A program made the translations under genes and the position numbers. Under the pieces are notes generated by a model. It did not search any database. It saw nothing but the letters and a program-made list of their open reading frames with translations, and had not been told where the DNA came from. From NCBI GenBank assembly GCA_947499125.1, contig CANMMP010000004.1, forward strand, positions 310,001 through 374,000: a stretch of DNA of 64,000 nt, in the 5' to 3' direction. This DNA comes from an uncultured Pontibacter sp. GTDB taxonomy: Bacteria; Bacteroidota; Bacteroidia; Cytophagales; Hymenobacteraceae. Positions 1-9,491 of this stretch are shown here, piece by piece (within the stretch, counting starts at the first letter, position 1; each line of letters starts with the position of its first letter).

Positions 1-173
1 AAAGTTATAGCACTCTCGGTAGCACCAGTATTTTTATAACCTGAGTCGAGGGTAATGTAACCGCTCTCTGCACGCAGGCTGTTTATATCTATTGCTTTTT
101 CATTTTCGGTACCTTCTACAATTGGCAGTTTGTATGATTTACCTTCTAAAATAATCTCAGCGAAATCTGACAT
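1..173 (-). CDS. gltA: Citrate synthase, N-terminal part (runs off window start)
   Basis: Minus-strand reading from CAT at 171-173: MSDFAEIILEGKSYKLPIVEGTENEKAIDINSLRAESGYITLDSGYKNTGATESAI, typical citrate synthase N-terminus. Confidence 0.85.
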   Translation of the reverse strand, partial: MSDFAEIILEGKSYKLPIVEGTENEKAIDINSLRAESGYITLDSGYKNTGATESAIT

Positions 174-549
174 CGTTATTATGGGTTTATATCCGTGTTT
201 GAGTCTTTTTTTAACAAAGGCGAAATTATGCAAAAATGTAATAAAATGAAATTTGCATTGCCTTAAATATCTGATTTATGCCATATTTTAAGCCAGTTCA
301 GGCTATACTTATCACCTTAAACGGCCAATAGTGTAAAAGTTTGCAATTCGGGGAAATATAAAGTTAAGCACCGTTGCAACAAAGTATAAGCAATGGCAAT
401 TATAGGTTTTTCCTAAGATGGCAATTCTTTAACCTTCAACCAGCGTCATTATTTCATAATATCTGTAACATGGCGGTCCGGAAGTATAAATTATACCTGA
501 TTTAACAGCTTGCATTACAGGCATCTTACAACTATAACATGGCTTATAC

Positions 550-876
550 TTACCACACAGGTGGTCTGTCCTCGTCCTCATTATGTGGGCCGGCGAAGCC
601 ATCGCGCGGATTGTAAGGTGTACCACGGCCTTCGAGGTGATTGCGCAGGTCGCGGTGCAGTTTAATTCTGTCGAGGTGTATGAACTCGCGCCACATTTCC
701 AAGTCGTCATCCGAAAAACAATCGATCAGATCCGAAATATCCAGGGATTTACCTTGTTGCACCAGGTCCTTTATGTTCGGGTCAGAATCCAGCAAAATCT
801 GTATGCGCACTCTGAAATACGAGTTCAGCTCCAGGTAACGTGCTTCGTCCCAATCCGCTTCCATATCAAACTCCAT
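550..876 (-). CDS. Hypothetical protein (108 aa)
   Basis: ORF track; acidic soluble protein, plausible composition, no family recognised. Confidence 0.6.
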   Translation of the reverse strand: MEFDMEADWDEARYLELNSYFRVRIQILLDSDPNIKDLVQQGKSLDISDLIDCFSDDDLEMWREFIHLDRIKLHRDLRNHLEGRGTPYNPRDGFAGPHNEDEDRPPVW

Positions 877-928
877 ACTATAGCTATACTTGTATTGCTG
901 CCAACTGTTCGTTTATACCGGAACAGGC

Positions 929-1396
929 TTAGCTGTTAAAGTGGTATAAAAAGGTGATGATGCCCGAAAATGCCGGCTTCTTCTGGTCTTTAATCTCCAT
1001 TGTAACTTCTATCTGGGTTTTAGCAATACCACGCAGGTCTTTTATAGATAGTACTTTAGCTCGCAGGCGCACTTCGCTGTTTACGGTTACAGCCTGGTTA
1101 AAGCGCAGACTTTCTATCTCGTAGTTTACCTGCATTTTAAGGTTGTTTATAGTCACGATCTGGTGCCATAGGTAGGGCAGAAGCGAAACCGTAAGATAAC
1201 CGTGTGCAATGGTAGCCCCGAAAGGTGTTTCTTTTTTTGCCCGCTCTTCGTCGAGATGAATCCATTGGTGGTCGAGGGTGGCGTCGGCGAACTGGTTTAT
1301 CTGTTTCTGGGTAATGGTGTGGTATTCCGATACGCCCAGTTCGTTGCCTTCCATGGCGGTTAGTTCGGATAGGCTGTTAATTGTTATTGCGCTCAT
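929..1396 (-). CDS. MaoC-like (R)-hydratase / hot-dog fold dehydratase
   Basis: FADATLDHQWIHLDEERAKKETPFGATIAHGYLTVSLLP is a MaoC hydratase signature. Confidence 0.9.
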   Translation of the reverse strand: MSAITINSLSELTAMEGNELGVSEYHTITQKQINQFADATLDHQWIHLDEERAKKETPFGATIAHGYLTVSLLPYLWHQIVTINNLKMQVNYEIESLRFNQAVTVNSEVRLRAKVLSIKDLRGIAKTQIEVTMEIKDQKKPAFSGIITFLYHFNS

Positions 1397-1415
1397 AAGG
1401 TATAGTTGTGTGTTA

Positions 1416-1849
1416 TTACTTGTCGTCTTGTTGGTCGGGGTGTATGCCAGGTGGATTGAACAGGCCCCAGTCGTCGGCTACATAATTCCAGGGGTCGAAG
1501 CTTTTTACCCATTCCCGGAACAAAAGTTTATAGACCTCGATTGCTTCCCGGATAAGTACCAGGTAATGCGTGTCGTTAAAGCTATACATTTCGAGTGTGT
1601 GGCAATGGCTGCTGAGGTCGCGGGCTGCCTTGCGTATCAGGGTGGCATTCTCCATCCGGATATCATAGAGATCTCCGGCTTCGGCACCAGATACTTTAAC
1701 TGTAAGCAGCGCGGCATCTTCCAGCATCATGCCCTTTATATGGCTTAATATCTCGTCGCTGTCGGGCACCAGGCTATTATCTTGGCAGTGATCTCGAATA
1801 TCTCCTGGCCTTTCAGGTAAATGGGGAGCTGCCTGGCGTGTTCGTGCAT
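1416..1849 (-). pseudogene. Conserved-looking hypothetical protein with an apparent -1 frameshift (N-terminal part from ATG at 1849, C-terminal part = ORF 1416..1769)
   Basis: Upstream frame reads MHEHARQLPIYLKGQEIFEITAKIIA then runs out of frame; the other frame continues LVPDSDEILSHIKGMMLEDAALLTVKVSGAEAGDLYDIRMEN. The track ORF has only a GTG start. Confidence 0.55.
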
Positions 1850-1918
1850 AGGGGAACGGTGATGTTTATTTTACAACTCCCGAATGTATAAAATTATTTG
1901 TTGAGACGCAGCTTTTGA

Positions 1919-2233
1919 TCAACTATAGTGTACCTGCAGTTCCTGGCTGGACAAGCTAAATGCAATGGCGCGCAACAGAATGGCACCGCCTGGATGGCCG
2001 GGATTTTGCAGATCGCGGGCTATGTCTGCTATAGTTGTCTTTTCGGTGTCGCCCTCAAAAAAGCGGAACCATAGGTTCTTTTCAGTTTCTTCTTCTGCAT
2101 CTTCTTCGTCGGCCATAAGTTGCAGTTCCATTTCGCGCAGCTTCTCGAGTAGGGCATCAAGGTCCAGTTGCTGATCGAGGTATTGGTTAAATACCTGCAT
2201 CGCCATAGGAGTATAGTTGGATTGTTGGGGCAT
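1919..2233 (-). CDS. Hypothetical protein (104 aa)
   Basis: ORF track; acidic helical protein. Confidence 0.55.
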   Translation of the reverse strand: MPQQSNYTPMAMQVFNQYLDQQLDLDALLEKLREMELQLMADEEDAEEETEKNLWFRFFEGDTEKTTIADIARDLQNPGHPGGAILLRAIAFSLSSQELQVHYS

Positions 2234-2330
2234 GTGAGTTGTGGTTAGCGGTAGCCGCCTTTAAAAACTTCGTTTACGTGCCTGGTAGTAAACTCTGGAT
2301 TGGGTAAGTAGGCTTACTTTAGGAACACAA

Positions 2331-2570
2331 TTATAGTATAGAACTGATAATGAACTTTGGCTTATACTTTTCTACAGATTTTTCATAGAACCATCGCTTC
2401 TTCCCATCGTGTAATTCAACGGCATAGTACCAGCCTCTTTTATAGGAGTGTCGTGTTTCGCGCACGAAACCTAATGCACCGAATGTATATTTTACACCAT
2501 CTTCTATGCAAGTGCCATTTACAGTTACTTCTTCGCCTTCTTTAAATTCTGGTGGTAGGAATGATGTCAT
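2331..2570 (-). CDS. Hypothetical small protein (79 aa), possible SH3-like/KOW-like beta fold
   Basis: ORF track; compact beta-rich sequence. Confidence 0.5.
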   Translation of the reverse strand: MTSFLPPEFKEGEEVTVNGTCIEDGVKYTFGALGFVRETRHSYKRGWYYAVELHDGKKRWFYEKSVEKYKPKFIISSIL

Positions 2571-2780
2571 TATGTTTCCGTTTATCTGTTTTAGCCTTTA
2601 TTTATTTGCTCTTATTACTCCCTTCTACTCTACAAGTTCTGGTATGTCCTTTATAATACTAACTTTTTGTAATTAGTTGAGGATAACCTATGGTTTCATA
2701 GTATTTATTATAAGGTGTCATTCTTTAGAACTCCAAGTTACAATACTTCTTAATTTGATGAAATTATACAAGCTTTAAAC

Positions 2781-3905
2781 CTACTCCCGCCACCAAGCCT
2801 TCCCCGGCACCTTCTTTCCTAGCACTATAGCTTCCCCAATTCTCGGCGTAGTCATGGGCACTTTCAATCTGGCAGCTTCGGCGGTGACGCGTTCTATCGG
2901 TTCAGTCCAGGAGTGCATGGCCAACGAGAAAGCACCCCAATGAATGGGCATGAGAAGTTTGCCTTTCAGGTCGAGGTGAGCTTGTACGGTTTGTTCGGGC
3001 ATCATGTGTATGTTAGACCATAGTTCGTTGTACTGGCCGCACTCCACCAGCGTCAGGTCGAAGGGGCCGTACTTATTACCTATCTCTTTAAAGCCATCAA
3101 AATAGCCGGAGTCGCCACTGAAGAAGATACGATCCTTTTTGCCAACTATAACCCACGAAGCCCACTGTGTTTCCATGCGGTCGGAGAGGCCACGGCCCGA
3201 GAAATGGCGGGATGGCGTAGCGGCAAAGGTCAGGCCTTTATAGTTTGTTTCCTGCCACCAGTCCAGTTCGGTTATTTTTTCGGCAGGCACGCCCCAGTGC
3301 TCCAGATGTGCGCCCACGCCAAGGGCTACAAAAAAGTGACCCGTCTTCTCATTCAGCTTCTGGATAGAACGATAGTCCAGGTGGTCGTAATGGTCATGCG
3401 AGATGAGGACGGCATCTATAACTGGCAGCTCATCCACTGTAATAGGTAAAGCAGCAAAGCGCTCTGGGCCGATAAAACTGAGAGGAGAAGCCACCTCACT
3501 AAGCATCGGGTCGAGCAGCAAGCGTTTACCATCCATCTCCACTATAAAAGCAGAATGGCCCAGCCAGGTTACTACAGTGGCCGTATCCTGCGGCACTTGC
3601 AAACGTGTCGGGTTTATTACTTTTACCCGAATCGGGCGGTCGGGGAGTTGCTCTACCGTTTCACCGAAAAGGCGGGTGCTGAGCAGCTTCATGTAGCCTT
3701 TAAATCCGATGTCCTTGTTCGTCTCCACCGGGTTCTGGAACTTGCCCTCGCGATAATTCGGCGATTGCTGCATTTTCTGCAGGCGCCCCCCTTCGGCTTC
3801 GGCACCAAACTGCGGCGAGAAGTTTAAAACAGAACAACCAGCTACTGTAGCCAGCACTATTAGAAACAGGAAAGCATACAGTATAACTTTAAGGGTTTTC
3901 TTCAT
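2781..3905 (-). CDS. MBL-fold metallo-hydrolase (NAPE-PLD/RomA-like), lipoprotein
   Basis: Signal peptide with VAGCS lipobox; WLGHSAFIVEMDGKRLLLDPM and SHDHYDHLD motifs. Confidence 0.92.
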   Translation of the reverse strand: MKKTLKVILYAFLFLIVLATVAGCSVLNFSPQFGAEAEGGRLQKMQQSPNYREGKFQNPVETNKDIGFKGYMKLLSTRLFGETVEQLPDRPIRVKVINPTRLQVPQDTATVVTWLGHSAFIVEMDGKRLLLDPMLSEVASPLSFIGPERFAALPITVDELPVIDAVLISHDHYDHLDYRSIQKLNEKTGHFFVALGVGAHLEHWGVPAEKITELDWWQETNYKGLTFAATPSRHFSGRGLSDRMETQWASWVIVGKKDRIFFSGDSGYFDGFKEIGNKYGPFDLTLVECGQYNELWSNIHMMPEQTVQAHLDLKGKLLMPIHWGAFSLAMHSWTEPIERVTAEAARLKVPMTTPRIGEAIVLGKKVPGKAWWRE

Positions 3906-3984
3906 CAGGTACTTTATAGTTCGGGTTCTCCTGTATGCAACAGCTGTAGTTGGGCCATAGTTATAAGATAAACTATAGTTCGGG

Positions 3985-4542
3985 TTAATTTAACCTGCTG
4001 ATTCCGCAGCCCAGATTAGTTGTAAAATCGGTTTCGGAGCTTGTGCCGGTCAATTCAAATGCTTTTACCGATAATGATGCGCAGGCAAAGGCATCGGAAG
4101 CGGCCCGGTGGTGCAGGAAGTTGATGCGGTGCATGCTGCAGAGAGTTTTCAGGTCGTACTTGTGCAGGCCTTTCCATATGTTTTTAGAGAATTTCAGGCT
4201 GCAGGCGTAACGGGCTTCGGGCAACGGTATGTTATAGGTAGCCATCGTTTTGCGAAGCACGCTCATATCAAAACTGGCATTATGGGCAATAAGCAACTGA
4301 CCTTCCAAGTAGGGCTTCAACTGCGGCCACAACTCTGCAAAATCGGGCTGGTCTTTTACATCAGAAGGTAAAATGCCATGCACGCCAACATTAAATGAAT
4401 TAAAGTGCGGGTAGTACAACGGCTTTATCAGCCACGAACGCGTTTCAACTATAGCATTGTCGCGCACTACGGTAAGGCCAATTTCACAAGGGCTGTCGCG
4501 TTGCGGGGTGGCAGTCTCAAAATCAAGGGCTACAAAATCCAT
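3985..4542 (-). CDS. 3'-5' exonuclease, DnaQ-like DEDD family
   Basis: FVALDFETATPQRDSPCEIGL, LIAHNASFDMSVLRK, HHRAASDAFACA. Confidence 0.9.
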   Translation of the reverse strand: MDFVALDFETATPQRDSPCEIGLTVVRDNAIVETRSWLIKPLYYPHFNSFNVGVHGILPSDVKDQPDFAELWPQLKPYLEGQLLIAHNASFDMSVLRKTMATYNIPLPEARYACSLKFSKNIWKGLHKYDLKTLCSMHRINFLHHRAASDAFACASLSVKAFELTGTSSETDFTTNLGCGISRLN

Positions 4543-4712
4543 CGTTAAAGATACTTGTTTCGCCGGATAAACACACCTGCTTTATAGTTCTGGCTATAGT
4601 TCCGGATGCACAGCTATAGTTTGTGATGGCTTAACTGGCAGTTTGTTATCATCTGTAAGCCACAAAAACGCGTATAGAAAATAAACTTCAGATTTTAAGA
4701 AATAATAGCGTT

Positions 4713-5153
4713 ATGATAATCTTTTGGACGTTTGTGATAGGGGCACTTCTGGGCTACCTTATCGGGCATTATATACGACCTAATTTACGCCTGCGCCAAA
4801 GCCTGGAGACGGTGAAGGAGCTGGCAAACTCTATGCTGCAGGAAGGCTCCAAAGGTGTGTATAAAACGATCGTTACCGATCATAACCAGACCTCGGAGCT
4901 TATAGTGGAAGTAAAGGAACTGGCCGTAACCAAAGGCGGACAGGTTAAAGTGGAATACATCAGTGCCAACTATAAAAACCCGGATTTCAGAACTCGTAAG
5001 GGCGAAGCGCTGCTTCAGGAAGTACGCGACCTGCTGGGCGACTACTTGCCCCTGGAAGACATAGAATGGTACGAAACCACCGAACAGCACGAAAAGATAA
5101 AACGAGACCTGCACACCGCAGACACGCTACATAAACAACACTTTGGATCGTAA
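4713..5153 (+). CDS. Uncharacterised protein with one N-terminal transmembrane helix, first gene of TelA operon
   Basis: MIIFWTFVIGALLGYLIGHYI TM segment; 4 bp before the telA ATG. Confidence 0.75.
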   Translation: MIIFWTFVIGALLGYLIGHYIRPNLRLRQSLETVKELANSMLQEGSKGVYKTIVTDHNQTSELIVEVKELAVTKGGQVKVEYISANYKNPDFRTRKGEALLQEVRDLLGDYLPLEDIEWYETTEQHEKIKRDLHTADTLHKQHFGS

Positions 5154-5157
5154 CAAC

Positions 5158-6240
5158 ATGGAAAACACCAACCTGACAAAGGCCGAAGACAACACCCAAC
5201 TGGAGCAGAAAGCACAGGAGATCTCTAAAACAATAGACCCTGCCAAACCCGAAACGCTCACCAATTTTGGCGTGGAAACGCAGCGCAAACTAGGCCATTA
5301 TTCAAACGAACTACTCACCAAAGTTAAAGCAAAAGATGCCGGCGATGCGGGTGAAGCCATTAACGAACTGCTCACCCAGATCAACATGATCAAGATCGAT
5401 GAAGATGAGAAGCGGGGATTTTTGTCGCGGCTGCCGTTTGTAAATAAAATAAAAGACCGTAGCAAACGCCTGGCTATACAGTACAACAACATTTCCGAGA
5501 ATGTGGATGATGTGGTGGTAAAGCTGGAAAAGACACGCCAGAGTGTACTAAAGGATTCGACTAGCCTGGAAGTGATGTTTACCCAGGCCGTAGAATACAT
5601 ACACGAAGTGCGCGCCGTGATTGCTGCAGGTAAACTAAAGATAGCTGAACTCGAGAACGAACAGATACCGAACTTACAGGCCGAAGCAGAAGCCAACAAC
5701 CAGGACGAACTGACCGTGCAACGCCTGAGCGATATGGTAGCTTTTAAAGACCGCCTGGAAAAGAAAGTGCATGACCTCACGCTATCGCATACTATAGCCA
5801 CGCAGTCCATGCCGCAGATACGCATGATACAGACCACCAACGAGGTACTTGCCCAGAAAATACAGAATTCTATTGTTACCGTAATTCCGGTTTGGCGCCA
5901 GCAGGTAGCCATTGCGCTAGGCTTGGAAAAGCAGCGTAAGGCACTCGAGATACAGAAAAAAGTAACCGATACCACGAACGAAATGCTCCGCAAGAACTCA
6001 GAGTTACTGAAAGGCAATGTGGTATCAGCAGCCCAGGAAAACGAACGCGGCATTGTAGATGTAGATACGCTTAAAAAAGTGAACCGCGATATGGTGGAGA
6101 CGCTGGATGCGGTACTTAAAATATCAGAAGAAGGAAGCAAGAAAAGACAGGAAGCGGTAAAAGAGCTGGCAGCCGTGCAGGAAGAACTTAACACCAAGAT
6201 CATCAATTCCTTCAGCAAATCTAAACAGATCGAGACCTGA
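5158..6240 (+). CDS. Toxic anion resistance protein, TelA/KlaA family
   Basis: Long helical protein with RKLGHYSNELLTKVKAKDAGDAGEAINELL... and VIPVWRQQVAIALGLEKQRKALEIQKKVTDTTNEMLRKNSELLK, typical TelA. Start chosen at ATG 5158; the track start 5143 is TTG. Confidence 0.9.
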   Translation: MENTNLTKAEDNTQLEQKAQEISKTIDPAKPETLTNFGVETQRKLGHYSNELLTKVKAKDAGDAGEAINELLTQINMIKIDEDEKRGFLSRLPFVNKIKDRSKRLAIQYNNISENVDDVVVKLEKTRQSVLKDSTSLEVMFTQAVEYIHEVRAVIAAGKLKIAELENEQIPNLQAEAEANNQDELTVQRLSDMVAFKDRLEKKVHDLTLSHTIATQSMPQIRMIQTTNEVLAQKIQNSIVTVIPVWRQQVAIALGLEKQRKALEIQKKVTDTTNEMLRKNSELLKGNVVSAAQENERGIVDVDTLKKVNRDMVETLDAVLKISEEGSKKRQEAVKELAAVQEELNTKIINSFSKSKQIET

Positions 6241-6242
6241 TA

Positions 6243-6416
6243 ATGCCCGACGATAAAAAGCAGCCACAACCCAACAGCATCCTGACCAAAGAGCAGGAAG
6301 CCATTCTGGACCTGTATGTGATCAGGCTGGATGAAATTTTTGAAGAACTGAAAGCTGCTGATAAAATACAGGTTGAGATAGAAACGCGGCACCTAAAAAA
6401 GATACTCACTAAATGA
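6243..6416 (+). CDS. Small protein (57 aa) inside TelA operon, missed by ORF track
   Basis: ATG at 6243: MPDDKKQPQPNSILTKEQEAILDLYVIRLDEIFEELKAADKIQVEIETRHLKKILTK*. Starts 2 bp after the telA stop and overlaps the next ATG (ATGA). Confidence 0.75.
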   Translation: MPDDKKQPQPNSILTKEQEAILDLYVIRLDEIFEELKAADKIQVEIETRHLKKILTK

Positions 6417-7219
6417 GCAACTTCTGGCGTTCCCTTTTCGGAAGTAAAAAAGCAGGCAACAACAGGAAGGTAATAGGGCTGCCCAAAACTATACCGGTCA
6501 ACGAGCTGCCTCACATCCAGGAATCCAAAAGGCGGCTTACGGCGCTGCAGCAATTATGCTCGCAATACAAAAGCACGCCCCACGCCCGACAAATAGAGCA
6601 GGTCTATCAGAAAACCAGGCGCATCCATGCGTACCTCACAGACAGGGGCAGGGGGCACGAACTGGAGCTTTTCCACCTGCAGCACACCGATCATTTTCTG
6701 AACACTTTTACCGTAATCTTGAATGTGCACCTGCAACACCATAACGTGCAGCAGGAACCTGAGGTAGCCAACAGTCGAAAAGTGGTAGCAAAATCTGTTA
6801 AGCGCGACATGCAAGCCGGGCTATCATACCGCAACTTAAACCGCAGGGTAAGCGAGCAGGTGCTTGAAGATACGAAGCAATCTGTTTACAGTGTGCCGAA
6901 GCTTAGTTTACCAGAGATCGCCCTGAATACTTACTCCCGTCTTGTTTACCTTAAAGAAGAGACCGCAGACATGCAACTCACTCATGAAATAGGCTATACT
7001 TCGGATGAGGAAGAGAAGGAAGCTTTTACCAGCTTTGTTTCAGAAAAATTTGACATTCACGACATCAGCTACATTGGCAACACCATAGTTTACTTTCCCG
7101 GTCATGCCCATACCACAGCCGACCTGGTACCGGTAATTTCCTGGAACGGGGGCCTCTATGTTGTTTGCCTGGAAGAAGTTCGCCTGTACCCGGTCAGCAC
7201 TTTCCGTAAACGTGATTGA
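6413..7219 (+). CDS. Uncharacterised protein (268 aa), last gene of TelA operon; weak resemblance to XpaC-type helical proteins
   Basis: ATGA overlap with upstream small gene; helical N-terminus, globular C-terminus. Confidence 0.75.
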   Translation: MSNFWRSLFGSKKAGNNRKVIGLPKTIPVNELPHIQESKRRLTALQQLCSQYKSTPHARQIEQVYQKTRRIHAYLTDRGRGHELELFHLQHTDHFLNTFTVILNVHLQHHNVQQEPEVANSRKVVAKSVKRDMQAGLSYRNLNRRVSEQVLEDTKQSVYSVPKLSLPEIALNTYSRLVYLKEETADMQLTHEIGYTSDEEEKEAFTSFVSEKFDIHDISYIGNTIVYFPGHAHTTADLVPVISWNGGLYVVCLEEVRLYPVSTFRKRD

Positions 7220-7224
7220 AAAAG

Positions 7225-8604
7225 TTATTTACCGATGCAGAACTTAGTAAAGATATTATCCAGCAGATCGTCGTTGGTTATCTCACCCGTTATCTGTCCT
7301 AAACTATAAAGGGCGCGTCGGATGTCGGCGGCAACAAGGTCGCCGCTCATGCCAAGGGCAATACCATTTAATACATCGTCCAGGGCTTCGTAGGTTTTGT
7401 TCAGGCTATCGACGTGGCGGAGATTAGTAACTATAGTTTGCTGCTGGGTGTTTAGTTTGCCCAGGTTCACTTTGTTTACCAATGCTTCTTTCAGGTGTTC
7501 GAGGTTGGCGCCTTCCGCAGCCGATATCTGTACCAGGTTGTTTATAGTTTCAAACTCAGCCAGGATTTCAGGGGTGGCCTGGTCTATTTTGTTGGCCACA
7601 GCTAAAAGCGGCAGGTTCTTCGGATTCAGTTTGTTTATCTCTTCCTGCACTTCTGTAGGAGTCGTTTCCGTAATATCAAACAGATACATCACCAACGCCG
7701 ATTGGCTTAGCTTTTGCATGGTGCGCTCAACGCCAATGGCTTCTACTTTATCGGTGGTTTCGCGCAGGCCGGCCGTATCAATAAACCGGAAAGTGATGCC
7801 AGCTATACTTATCTCGTCTTCAATAAAATCGCGGGTGGTGCCCGGCACATCCGATACGATAGCTTTTTCCTCGTTCAGCAGCAGATTGAGGAGCGTAGAT
7901 TTACCGGCATTCGGTTTACCAACTATAACTGTAGGTACACCATTCTTTATCACATTACCCAGTTCAAACGACTTCAGCAGCTCACGGATTATATTCTGGA
8001 TATTGCCTATAAGCGAGCGTAGCTGGTCGCGGTCCGCAAACTCTACATCTTCCTCACCAAAGTCCAGTTCCAGTTCTATCATAGAGGCAAAGTGCACCAA
8101 TTCGGCACGCAAGCGCTTAATTTCCTGCGAAAAGCCACCGCGCATCTGTTTCATGGCCACCTCATGCGAAAGGGCAGAATCCGAAGCGATCAGGTCGGCA
8201 ACGGCTTCGGCCTGGGCCAGGTCAAACTGCCCGTTCAGGAAAGCGCGTTTCGTAAACTCTCCGGCATTAGCCAACCGGGCACCGCGCTTCAGTAGTAATT
8301 TAATGATCTGCTGCACTATAAAGTCAGATCCATGGCAGGATATCTCCACCACATTTTCTTTGGTGTAGGAGTGAGGGGCCACAAACAATGACACCAACAC
8401 TTCATCTACAATTTTGCCTTCGTCGCGGATAGTACCGAAATGTATAGTATGGCTTGCCTGTTGCGCCAGGTCTTTTCCTTTAAAAACGGAATTTGTAATA
8501 GAGATTGCCTCAGGGCCAGATAAACGGATAACGGCAATAGCGCCGGTGCCCTGAGCGGTGGCTACGGCTACAATGGTATCGGTGGTAAGTATATTCAGGT
8601 TCAA
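7225..8604 (-). CDS. mnmE: tRNA uridine-5-carboxymethylaminomethyl(34) synthesis GTPase MnmE
   Basis: VGKPNAGKSTLLN, DTAGLRETTDKVEAIGVERT, C-terminal FCIGK; DTIVAVATAQGTGAIAVIRLSG N-terminus. Confidence 0.98.
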   Translation of the reverse strand: MNLNILTTDTIVAVATAQGTGAIAVIRLSGPEAISITNSVFKGKDLAQQASHTIHFGTIRDEGKIVDEVLVSLFVAPHSYTKENVVEISCHGSDFIVQQIIKLLLKRGARLANAGEFTKRAFLNGQFDLAQAEAVADLIASDSALSHEVAMKQMRGGFSQEIKRLRAELVHFASMIELELDFGEEDVEFADRDQLRSLIGNIQNIIRELLKSFELGNVIKNGVPTVIVGKPNAGKSTLLNLLLNEEKAIVSDVPGTTRDFIEDEISIAGITFRFIDTAGLRETTDKVEAIGVERTMQKLSQSALVMYLFDITETTPTEVQEEINKLNPKNLPLLAVANKIDQATPEILAEFETINNLVQISAAEGANLEHLKEALVNKVNLGKLNTQQQTIVTNLRHVDSLNKTYEALDDVLNGIALGMSGDLVAADIRRALYSLGQITGEITNDDLLDNIFTKFCIGK

Positions 8605-8780
8605 GATATCGTGTTTTGTAAGAGTACAAATTTACGAACTTATCTGATGTGGTGGTTTGTATTTGGGTTATAGTTGTTTGATGATGGTTTTTATTAGTTA
8701 AGTATCGTTTAAAGGGAGATAGGAGTCTTTTGTCATCCGCGCACAGTAGAGGGAACTTATATATACTTAAAGTTCTCATT

Positions 8781-8816
8781 TGTCATTTCGAGCGTTAGTC
8801 GAGAAATCTTATATGT
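8781..8816. repeat. Dispersed Bacteroidetes-type intergenic repeat (TGTCATTTCGAGCG...CGAGAAATCTT)
   Basis: Sequence TGTCATTTCGAGCGTTAGTCGAGAAATCTTATATGTC, imperfect dyad; resembles widespread intergenic elements in the phylum. Confidence 0.5.
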
Positions 8817-9162
8817 CCTATAGTTTAAGACCTGGCAGTGTGCGCAGCTCCTGCTAGTGTCTGATATTCTATAGTTCAAGCAGCTTTCAACTTGAACCAA
8901 GCTATACTTTCATAGTATCCTTTTATCCTGGGAGCTCTATTTGCCTACAGTTTTATAGTTTCCTTGGCTCGCTCACGGCCGCGAGGCCTCGTCTTCGGGC
9001 ATCGCGCGGTGTACATTTCTTTTGCTCGTACCTCGCAATGCCTTACGGCACCAGAAATCTACAAGGCGCTCAACCCAAAGACTGGAAAGTTTCTCATAGC
9101 AACCGGTTAATTATAGCTTGAAACTATAAGCTTCGACCTTTCTCGTGGTTATACTTCCGTAG

Positions 9163-9182
9163 GGACAGGTCGCGACCTGTCC
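9163..9182. repeat. Perfect 20-bp palindrome GGACAGGTCGCGACCTGTCC
   Basis: Read directly. Confidence 0.9.
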
Positions 9183-9349
9183 GTTCAATACCGTAAACTA
9201 TAAAACTATAACTATTGAAAAAATAGCAGCAGAAACTGTCCCCTTGAGGACAAGTGAGAATGGGAATTCGAAACTTGCGAGCAAAGCTCATAGGGGTGTA
9301 AAGACAGCAACTATAAAGCGTCAACTCAAACAATAGTAACATCAGAATT

Positions 9350-9371
9350 CCCCGCCTTGGATAAGGAGGGG
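9350..9371. repeat. Imperfect inverted repeat CCCCGCCTT-ggat-AAGGAGGGG
   Basis: Read directly; one mismatch in 9-bp arms. Confidence 0.75.
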
Positions 9372-9442
9372 TTAGGGATGGTTTGATGTCGCACTATAAA
9401 ATTATAGCCACAGCTTTTACCATACCTATCCCTCCGGGCCAG

Positions 9443-9491
9443 TTGAGTCAGGAGACTCAATATTACCCTAAGTCACGAGTCTGGAGACTCG
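9443..9491. repeat. Two adjacent hairpins TTGAGTC-agga-GACTCAA and CGAGTCT-gg-AGACTCG
   Basis: Read directly. Confidence 0.85.

Noticed and set aside
583-939. Plus-strand ORFs 583..939, 641..838 opposite the 550..876 gene
   Set aside because: Antisense shadow ORFs with Arg/Ser/Cys-rich composition and no recognisable motifs; same applies to most antisense ORFs in the track (e.g. 5298..6392, 7397..8368, 21494..22063).
1767-1780. Programmed -1 frameshifting as explanation for the 1.77 kb split gene
   Set aside because: No clear X XXY YYZ slippery heptamer or downstream structure was evident; sequencing error or mutation is simpler.
8510-8779. ORFs in the mnmE-upstream gap (8510..8779, 9124..9342)
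   Set aside because: Low-complexity or Cys/Tyr-rich translations overlapping mnmE or palindromic repeats; no family signal.
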